NCBI GenBank assembly: GCA_036505795.1
Contig: DASXSU010000109.1
Location: 1-23,024 of the forward strand
Direction of reading: 5' to 3'
DNA: 23,024 nt
Source of the DNA: NS-11 sp036505795
GTDB lineage: Bacteria; Nitrospirota; Nitrospiria; Nitrospirales; NS-4
The notes under the pieces were generated by a model. That model saw only the letters and a list, made by a program, of their open reading frames with translations. It did no database searches and was not told the DNA's origin. A program made the position numbers and the translations under genes. Shown here piece after piece: positions 14,310 to 20,240 of this stretch. How positions within the stretch are numbered: the stretch's first letter is position 1; each line of letters opens with the position of its first letter.

Positions 14310-14953
14310 TGAGTTTCCTTCCGACGTTCTTCGTCACCGCGTTCGTCTCTATTTTCGTGACGTTGGACGTCATCGGGAATATCCCGATTTTTCTTTCCAT
14401 GACCCCCCACTACACGCAGGCGGAGCGGGCGCAGGTGGTGAAACGGGCCGTTCCAATGGTCTTCATCGTCCTGGTGACGTTTGCTCTGTTCGGAAACCTG
14501 ATCTTCCGGTTATTCGGGGTGACGATTGAGGCCTTTCGAATCGTCGCAGGCCTATTGCTGCTCAAAATCGGCTTTGACATGATGGAGGCGCGGCCGGACC
14601 GCTCCCGTCACACGCCCGAAGAAAACATCGAGTGCATGCAGAGACAGGATATCGCCCTAATTCCGCTCGCCATTCCGCTGCTCAGCGGGCCCGGAACGAT
14701 CTCCAACGTGATCGCCCTCACCGGGCAGGCGACGAAAGCACCGGTTGTCCTTCCTGCCTTCCTGGTGCTTCTAGGAGCCATCGTGTTGAATGTGATCATC
14801 GCGTTCATCGCTTTGCGAAGCGCCACCGCCATCGCTCACTTTCTGAAGGAGACGGGCATGCGCGTCTTTACCCGTGTGATGGGCCTGATCCTTGCCGCCA
14901 TTGCTGTACAGTTCGTGTTGACCGGTATCAAAGACGCCTTCCACCTGTCTTGA
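14309..14953 (+). CDS. MarC family (UPF0056) integral membrane protein
   Basis: A 214-aa inner-membrane protein with about six transmembrane segments. Family words are clear: FVTLDVIGNIPIFLSMTP near the N-terminus, FRIVAGLLLLKIGFDMM in the middle, IALIPLAIPLLSGPGTISNVIAL, and FTRVMGLILAAIAVQFVLTGI at the end. The RHTPEE stretch is the usual cytoplasmic loop. MarC was once linked to multiple antibiotic resistance, but that link was withdrawn and the family has no settled function. The start overlaps the stop of the cbpA-like gene by one base. The promoter of hisS lies across its stop codon. Confidence 0.92.
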   Translation: MSFLPTFFVTAFVSIFVTLDVIGNIPIFLSMTPHYTQAERAQVVKRAVPMVFIVLVTFALFGNLIFRLFGVTIEAFRIVAGLLLLKIGFDMMEARPDRSRHTPEENIECMQRQDIALIPLAIPLLSGPGTISNVIALTGQATKAPVVLPAFLVLLGAIVLNVIIAFIALRSATAIAHFLKETGMRVFTRVMGLILAAIAVQFVLTGIKDAFHLS

Positions 14954-14978
14954 TAAGCCTTCCCTGAGGGGCTAGGAT
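14950..14978 (+). promoter_or_regulatory. hisS promoter, placed for a leaderless mRNA
   Basis: TTGATA (14950-14955), overlapping the marC stop, a 17-bp spacer and TAGGAT (14973-14978) are followed by 8 nt and the hisS ATG. There is no Shine-Dalgarno. Confidence 0.55.
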
Positions 14979-14986
14979 ACCGCGCC

Positions 14987-16351
14987 ATGGCGATTGGTCC
15001 ACCCACCGGAATGCGCGATTGGCTGCCTCAGGACACGCTTCTGAGGCAAAGCCTGATGGAGACCATCGGCTCGACCTATCGCCTCTATGGCTACCTTCCC
15101 ATCGATACTCCCGCGATGGAGGATCTGACCGTTCTCCTGGGCAAGGGCGGCGGCGAAAACGAGAAGCTCCTGTTCAAAATTTTGAAGCGCGGCGAGAAGC
15201 TCGGCCAGGCACAACAGGAAGGTCAGGATCTGGCGGATTACGGTCTGCGGTACGACTTGACTGTGCCGCTGGCCCGGTTTGTGGCAACCCATCAAGGAAA
15301 ACTCCCGAAAATATTTCGGCGTTACCATATCGCCCCGGTCTGGCGGGCGGATCGCCCGCAGCTTGGGCGCTATCGGGAGTTTTACCAGTGCGATATCGAC
15401 GTTGTCGGCGGGGCGTCATCGGATTACGAGGTCGAGATCATTACGGCCACTGAACAGGTGTTGAAGCGTCTCGGGTTCGAGAACTACCGGTTTAGGCTCA
15501 GTGACAAGCGACTGTTGCCGCTGTTGCTGAAGGGCATCGGGGTGCCTGATTCTCAGGTTCCCCCGATCCTGACGCTCCTCGACAAGGTTGATAAGATCCC
15601 CTCCGTCCAGTTTGAAACTGAGTTGAGCGACTGCCTCGAAAAAGGCACGCCGCCTTGGGAAAAAGTCTGCCGCCTGATAAAGGACCCGAACGACAGCGAT
15701 CGCCAAGGCCCGCCGGGCAAGGGTACGAAGACGGGACAATACGGAGAGATTGTGAAGCAGATTTTAGATCGCCGCGTAAGAGAAGAAATCGAGGCGATCC
15801 ATACTGAACTCGATAGGATCATCGCGACGGTGAGAGAGCTCCATCAAGAGTCTCGAGTGATCTTTTATCCGACTTTAGTGCGGGGTATGGATTATTACAC
15901 CGGTCCTATTTATGAAGCGATCGTGGAGGGCTTTTCCTCTTCGATCCTCGGCGGCGGCCGTTACGACGGGCTCATCGGACGTTTCCTGGGCAAACCGATT
16001 CCCGCAGTTGGGTGCTCGATAGGCTTTGAGCGCATTCTTTCTATTCTTCAAAACCGCGAGAACTCCGGCACCGCCAAGGCGGAGCGGGTCCTTTTGGTCC
16101 GGCATGGCGACCTCCTCGAGATGACGCGCCATGCTGAACAACTGCGCGCGAAAGGTCTTGCCGTGGAATCCTATATGGAAGAAGACGACCTCGGCAAGCA
16201 GCTCAAATATGCGGAGGCGGCGGGCCTCACATGGGCCATTAAAGAAGTCCGGGCCGGTGCTCTTTCTCTGCTGGTCCGGCACCTCCCGACACGACAGGAT
16301 CGCACGGTGTCACTGGCTGAGTTCCAGGAGCTCTTGGAACGTCAAAGTTAA
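14987..16351 (+). CDS. hisS: Histidyl-tRNA synthetase
   Basis: A 454-aa class II aminoacyl-tRNA synthetase that charges tRNA-His. The N-terminus carries GPPTGMRDWLP; motif 2 begins at RRYHIAPVWRAD (residues 111-122) and continues GRYREFYQCDIDVVG. The histidine-specific loops LVRGMDYYTGPIYE and GGGRYDG (322-328) and motif 3 (GCSIGFERI) follow. The C-terminal anticodon-binding domain runs from about residue 365 (AERVLLVRHGD). A polar stretch near 240-255 (DSDRQGPPGKGTKTGQYGE) looks like a small insertion in the central domain. The start at 14987 matches the family N-terminus. A 20-bp near-perfect palindrome covers the last codons (16321-16340). Confidence 0.96.
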   Translation: MAIGPPTGMRDWLPQDTLLRQSLMETIGSTYRLYGYLPIDTPAMEDLTVLLGKGGGENEKLLFKILKRGEKLGQAQQEGQDLADYGLRYDLTVPLARFVATHQGKLPKIFRRYHIAPVWRADRPQLGRYREFYQCDIDVVGGASSDYEVEIITATEQVLKRLGFENYRFRLSDKRLLPLLLKGIGVPDSQVPPILTLLDKVDKIPSVQFETELSDCLEKGTPPWEKVCRLIKDPNDSDRQGPPGKGTKTGQYGEIVKQILDRRVREEIEAIHTELDRIIATVRELHQESRVIFYPTLVRGMDYYTGPIYEAIVEGFSSSILGGGRYDGLIGRFLGKPIPAVGCSIGFERILSILQNRENSGTAKAERVLLVRHGDLLEMTRHAEQLRAKGLAVESYMEEDDLGKQLKYAEAAGLTWAIKEVRAGALSLLVRHLPTRQDRTVSLAEFQELLERQS

Positions 16352-16516
16352 CGTTGTTTAACGTAGCTATTTTTACCTATAAATATTTTCCATTCTCTTT
16401 CGTTGTTATCTCTTGACTCTTGTGGGTCCTAAATGATAAAGTTTTTTAGTTCTAATGATAACTAAATTAACCTTAAATAATGCGATGTTACATGATTTTA
16501 GTCCCTGTGAATTGAG
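16352..16516. other. AT-rich intergenic island before the DsrE/F/H-like genes
   Basis: From 16381 to 16500 only 32 of 120 bases are G or C (27%), against strongly GC-rich flanks. It contains two AATGATAA words (16432-16439 and 16454-16461) 22 bp apart, and GTTAACG/TTTAACG repeats right after hisS. No ORF or RNA gene was recognised. It may hold the promoter of the next operon or an easily melted part of the origin. Confidence 0.6.
16413..16440 (+). promoter_or_regulatory. Possible promoter of the DsrE/F/H-like operon
   Basis: TTGACT (16413-16418), a 16-bp spacer and GATAAA (16435-16440) in an AT-rich context. The transcript would begin near 16447, leaving about 70 nt of leader. Confidence 0.4.
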
Positions 16517-16831
16517 ATGAAAAAACAGAGTCTTGGATTGCTTCTGTCCACAGGACCTGAAAATACCAACCTTGATGCTGCGCTAAGCCTCTCTGATGCG
16601 GCCTTAAAATCAGGCAAAGATGTCTACCTCTATCTCATCGATGAGGGCGTTCTTACTGTCTCCGATCCCCGGTTTCAGCCGCTTCGCACGGCAGGGCTGA
16701 AGCTCTTTGCATGCGCCTATGGAGCGCGGCAACATGGAGTGCCAAGAGAGGAAGAAAAAGCCACGTACTGTGGTCTCGTCGTGCTGTCCAATATTGTCTC
16801 GAGTTGTGATCGGTTCGTGGCCCTAAATTGA
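16517..16831 (+). CDS. DsrE/TusD-like sulfurtransferase subunit
   Basis: A 104-aa cytosolic protein of the DsrE/DsrF fold. The start, LGLLLSTGPENTNLDAALSLSDAAL, is the usual first strand and helix, DVYLYLIDEGVL the second strand, and Cys66 in LFACAYGARQHGV sits where TusD and DsrE carry the sulfur-accepting cysteine (AC-x-x-A-x-R-x-x-G). Cys85 and Cys97 are also present. It is the first of three genes whose order recalls tusD-tusC-tusB / dsrE-dsrF-dsrH, which relay persulfide sulfur for tRNA 2-thiolation or sulfur oxidation. No tusA or tusE is in the window, so the pathway is open. A short GAG precedes the ATG. Confidence 0.8.
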   Translation: MKKQSLGLLLSTGPENTNLDAALSLSDAALKSGKDVYLYLIDEGVLTVSDPRFQPLRTAGLKLFACAYGARQHGVPREEEKATYCGLVVLSNIVSSCDRFVALN

Positions 16832-16841
16832 GTGTTCCTTT

Positions 16842-17204
16842 GTGGCCCAATTGCCATCGCCGAATGTACTTGTGCTGATTCAGGCCGATCCTTTGAAAAG
16901 CCCTCGCGCGGTCGAAGCTCTTCGTATCGCGCTCGGCCTGGGGTCTCACAATGAGGGTCATGACCTCCATATTATTCTCTCAGGTCGCGCCCCGTATCTC
17001 CTCGCCGAGGACACCAGCAACGTCATGGATGCCGAGATTCTCGAACACCACTTACCGGTCTTCATTGAATGGGGTACGCCGTTTCAGATTGCACCTGATG
17101 CGGAGGTCCCGCCGAAATGGCTGCCCGATTGCACCGTCACGCCGGCGACGACCCAAGACATCGCCAATGCTTTACACGCCGCAGACCGGGTGCTGGTATT
17201 TTGA
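16842..17204 (+). CDS. DsrE/DsrF-like family protein
   Basis: A 120-aa protein starting at GTG 16842, 10 bp after the first DsrE-like gene. VLVLIQADPLKSPRAVEALRIALGL, DLHIILSGRAPYLL and the C-terminal ANALHAADRVLVF fit the alpha/beta DsrE/DsrF fold. The only Cys is Cys97 (LPDCTV), not at the TusD position, so it would be the DsrF/TusC-like partner and perhaps structural. Start choice is uncertain: there is no strong Shine-Dalgarno, and TTG 16851 is a possible alternative. The next gene starts 22 bp downstream. Confidence 0.7.
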   Translation: MAQLPSPNVLVLIQADPLKSPRAVEALRIALGLGSHNEGHDLHIILSGRAPYLLAEDTSNVMDAEILEHHLPVFIEWGTPFQIAPDAEVPPKWLPDCTVTPATTQDIANALHAADRVLVF

Positions 17205-17226
17205 AGATCGATTGCGGGAATCTCGT

Positions 17227-17466
17227 ATGACTCTGCATCTTCTCAAGAGCCCCCTGAGTCCATTTGTTCTTGAACTGTTGCGGTCAGAACCTCCACAAGA
17301 CTCGCCCGTTGCTGTTTTCTTATCGCCGACAGAAAATCCACCGAATCTACCGGGAATCACGGTGTACCAAATCGCTGACTCCTCTTCCCTTGAGAATGGC
17401 CATCACATTCCGTATTCGCGACTGGTTGATCTAATCTTTGAAGCCGACAAGGTTGTGGCTTGGTGA
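17227..17466 (+). CDS. DsrH/TusB-like protein
   Basis: A 79-aa protein. LHLLKSPLSPFVLELLRS at the N-terminus and YSRLVDLIFEADKVVAW at the C-terminus match the small DsrH/TusB family, which starts with a similar LH-x-L-x-KSP strand and ends in a V-x-x-W. There is no Cys; the DsrH cysteine is missing. With the two upstream genes it completes a DsrE/F/H-like set. The same frame is open back to 16951, inside the previous gene, but the ATG at 17227 with GGGA about 7 nt before it and the family-type N-terminus decide the start. The dnaA gene follows after 241 bp. Confidence 0.72.
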   Translation: MTLHLLKSPLSPFVLELLRSEPPQDSPVAVFLSPTENPPNLPGITVYQIADSSSLENGHHIPYSRLVDLIFEADKVVAW

Positions 17467-17568
17467 ACAGTGCGGACTCTTGATCCTTAGTGTTTGTGTA
17501 AGAAAATAAGTCGGAGGAGGAAAGGGAGTAGGAGTTGTGAGTATGTGGACTGCGATAAAAGCAAAATC

Positions 17569-17707
17569 TTTTCCACTCTTTGGGAAGCCCGCGTGTCTGA
17601 GGAGAAGGTGTTAAGCAGATCAGGAAGTCTCGTGGATAAACTGTTAGGAGTCGGGAATACATGGCGTCCCTGAAAGATATGCACATGTGTGAAAAACCTG
17701 TGGAATC
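17569..17707. other. Putative oriC segment: cluster of DnaA-box-like 9-mers upstream of dnaA
   Basis: Compared with TTWTNCACA: TTTTCCACT at 17569-17577 (+, 8 of 9), TTATCCACG at 17631-17639 (-, 8 of 9), TTTTTCACA at 17688-17696 (-, full match) and GATTCCACA at 17699-17707 (-, 7 of 9). Four boxes in about 140 bp before dnaA suggest oriC or dnaA autoregulation. No AT-rich melting region lies within the gap; the closest is 16381-16500. Confidence 0.5.
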
Positions 17708-19072
17708 ATGAACACGACGGGGAATGAAAAAAGCCTTATGGGAGTATGGTCTGAAGCCGCAGCGCTGCTCAAGGAGCGTGCCCCCAAGGACGTCTTCGAG
17801 ACCTGGTTTAAAGAGCTAAGTGTAGGAAATATAAGTGAAAATGAAGCCACGCTCAATGTGCCTAACAGGTTTTTCCGTGATTGGATTCGGGAGCATTACC
17901 AGAGCCTTTTGGAAGAGGTGCTGTGTGCTGCTATCGGTAGGCCAGGAGTCCGCATTAGCTACGTGCTTTCGGAAGGAGAGGTCCCCGAGAAACCGATTGT
18001 GATGCGGGAACCAGAGCGTCCGGTCCAGGCGCCGACAGTCAAGCCAAAACGCACCGCCCATCTCGATGGACGGTACACTTTCGGCACTTTTGTCGCTGCA
18101 TCCAACAACCAACTGGCACGCGCCGCGAGTATGAAGGTCGCCGAATCGCCTGGCATTTCCTACAACCCATTGTTGATCTACGGCGGCGTCGGACTCGGGA
18201 AGACCCATCTCATGCACGCGATCGGAAACTTCATCACCGGACACGCCGATCTTCGGATTGCCTATGTCACGTCCGAGCAGTTCACCAATGAAGTCATCAA
18301 CGGTATTCGGTACGACAAGATGATCGATGTCCGCCGGCGCTACCGGAACATTGATATGCTCCTGATCGATGATATCCAGTTCATTGCCGGCAAGCAGGCG
18401 ACCCAGGAGGAGTTCTTTCACACGTTTAACAGCTTGTACGAGGCACGAAAGCAAATCGTTTTGTCGAGCGATCGGTATCCCAAGGACATTGCCGACATGG
18501 AGGAGCGGCTTCGATCTCGCCTGGACTGGGGTCTAGTCGCCGATATTCAGCCGTATCCGCTGGAGGCCCGCATCGCCATTCTTCGCGACAAATCGGAGCG
18601 TGAAGGCATTGTCCTTCCGGACGATGTCTCCGTTTTCGTAGCCAGCCACGTCAAGTCCAACATCCGGGAACTCGAAGGATCATTGATACGCCTCGGGGCC
18701 TACGCCACATTGACAGGACAGGCCATTACGCTGGAGATGGCCAAAAACGTGCTGAAGGAGTTGGTGAATGAGGCCAAGCGGGTGATCACCTTGGATGCCG
18801 TGCAAGAGGTGGTTGCAACGAAGTTTCACATCAAGGTGTCAGAGATGAAGTCAAAGCGCCGGACGAAGGCGTTGGTGTATCCACGTCAGGTGGCGATGTT
18901 TCTATGCCGGGAAATTACGCAGCAGTCCTACCCGGAGATTGCGCGGCACTTCGGCGGAAAGGACCATACGACGATCATGCACGCATGCCGTCAAATCGAA
19001 AAGGCCAGGGAGAGCAATCCGGATTTGCAACGCACGCTTGACGATTTGAAACGCCACATTACAGGCCTGTAG
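17708..19072 (+). CDS. dnaA: Chromosomal replication initiator DnaA
   Basis: A 454-aa AAA+ initiator that binds DnaA boxes, melts oriC and loads the helicase. Domain I (about 1-85) has WSEAAALLKERAPKDVFETWF; domain II is a short Pro-rich linker (about 90-118). The AAA+ core holds Walker A GGVGLGKT (159-166) and Walker B LLIDDIQF (218-225), followed by RLRSRLDWGL, which carries the conserved Arg residues. Domain IV ends with the DNA-binding signature GGKDHTTIMHACRQIEK. The length is normal. The ATG at 17708 has only a weak GTGGA before it, and the DnaA-box-like GATTCCACA (reverse strand) abuts the start codon, suggesting autoregulation. dnaN follows after 20 bp. Confidence 0.97.
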   Translation: MNTTGNEKSLMGVWSEAAALLKERAPKDVFETWFKELSVGNISENEATLNVPNRFFRDWIREHYQSLLEEVLCAAIGRPGVRISYVLSEGEVPEKPIVMREPERPVQAPTVKPKRTAHLDGRYTFGTFVAASNNQLARAASMKVAESPGISYNPLLIYGGVGLGKTHLMHAIGNFITGHADLRIAYVTSEQFTNEVINGIRYDKMIDVRRRYRNIDMLLIDDIQFIAGKQATQEEFFHTFNSLYEARKQIVLSSDRYPKDIADMEERLRSRLDWGLVADIQPYPLEARIAILRDKSEREGIVLPDDVSVFVASHVKSNIRELEGSLIRLGAYATLTGQAITLEMAKNVLKELVNEAKRVITLDAVQEVVATKFHIKVSEMKSKRRTKALVYPRQVAMFLCREITQQSYPEIARHFGGKDHTTIMHACRQIEKARESNPDLQRTLDDLKRHITGL

Positions 19073-19092
19073 TCGACAGGGGGTACGGGTAC

Positions 19093-20217
19093 ATGAAAAT
19101 CAAGATCGCGAGAGATGAGTTATTGACCGGCCTTCAACGCGTCCAGGGGGTCGTCGAGAAACGCAACACGATGCCCGCCCTTTCCAACATTCTGCTTGAG
19201 ACCAAGCAGGATGGGGTGGAACTGGTTGCCACCGATCTTGAAATCGGCATCCGTGGACATTACAAGGCGGAAGTTCTGGAGCCCGGGAGTGTCTCGGTAT
19301 CAGCCAGAAAGGTCTTCGAAATCTTGCGGGAAATGCCCGACAGTGAAATCACCCTTACAACGCAGGAAAACAATTGGGTCCAAATTCAGTCCGGCAAGAT
19401 TCAGTTCAAGATCGTCGGTCTGGCCGCTTCCGAGTTCCCGGCGCTGCCGACCGTGGAGAGAGAAGGCCGCGTCGCCATCTCGGGGAGCGGGCTGGCAGCA
19501 CTTATCCGGAAGACGTTGTTCGCCGTCGGGGACAACGACGCGCGGTACATTCTCAATGGACTCCTCATCACACTGATCTCCACCGACAAAAAAGTCACGA
19601 TGCGTCTCGTGGGCACGGATGGCCATCGTTTGGCCGTCGCCGATAGCGAGCTGTCCCAGGACGCCGTGAGCGAAATGCCGAAGGAGATTCGCGCCATCAT
19701 CCCGCGAAAAGCCGCGCAGGAAATGCGCCGGTTGTTGGAAGAGGAGGCGGGCGAGCCGCTCCTTGGATTTACAAAAAATCTAGTGACCTTTCAAAGGAGC
19801 GGCGTGTTCCTGACCTCGCGGGTCATGGAGGGGACGTATCCGAACTATCAACAGGTCATCCCGAAGGACAACTCCAAGAAGGCAACGGTCGATCGCGGCG
19901 ATTTGGAGGCGGCTCTGAGGCGGGTGGCGGTGCTGTCTCGCGATAAGACGAACGCAGTCCGGATCACGCTCGACTCCGGCATGCTGACGCTGTACACGAG
20001 CAACCCCGATCTCGGCGAAGCGACGGAGGAGCTTCCGGTGCAATATCGCGGCGAAAGCCTCACCACCGGCTTCAATGCCCGATACCTTTTGGACGCTTTA
20101 GCGGCGATGGAGAGCGAGACGGTGCATCTCGAAATGAAAACTGCCTTGAGTCCCTGCGTGTTGAGACCGGAAGGGGATCCCGGATTCTTGTGCGTCGTTA
20201 TGCCGATGAAGGTGTAA
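19093..20217 (+). CDS. dnaN: DNA polymerase III beta sliding clamp
   Basis: A 374-aa protein made of three similar clamp domains; as a dimer it encircles DNA and tethers polymerase III and other partners. Recognisable are the start KIARDELLTGLQRVQGVVEKRNTMPALSNILLE, the middle GTDGHRLAVADSEL, VMEGTYPNYQQVIPK and the C-terminal FNARYLLDAL and CVVMPMKV. An AGGGGG Shine-Dalgarno lies some 8 nt before the ATG. It is in the conserved dnaA-dnaN-gyrB order and probably cotranscribed with dnaA. Nothing is odd in length or motif. Confidence 0.97.
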   Translation: MKIKIARDELLTGLQRVQGVVEKRNTMPALSNILLETKQDGVELVATDLEIGIRGHYKAEVLEPGSVSVSARKVFEILREMPDSEITLTTQENNWVQIQSGKIQFKIVGLAASEFPALPTVEREGRVAISGSGLAALIRKTLFAVGDNDARYILNGLLITLISTDKKVTMRLVGTDGHRLAVADSELSQDAVSEMPKEIRAIIPRKAAQEMRRLLEEEAGEPLLGFTKNLVTFQRSGVFLTSRVMEGTYPNYQQVIPKDNSKKATVDRGDLEAALRRVAVLSRDKTNAVRITLDSGMLTLYTSNPDLGEATEELPVQYRGESLTTGFNARYLLDALAAMESETVHLEMKTALSPCVLRPEGDPGFLCVVMPMKV

Positions 20218-20240
20218 GAGGAACCAGGAGAGCCCAGTCT

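Noticed and set aside
17508..17535. Purine-rich GGAGGAGGAAAGGGAG stretch upstream of dnaA as a Shine-Dalgarno or a DnaA-trio element.
   Set aside because: No start codon follows at a proper distance with a supported frame, and the trinucleotide pattern does not match DnaA-trios adjacent to a box.
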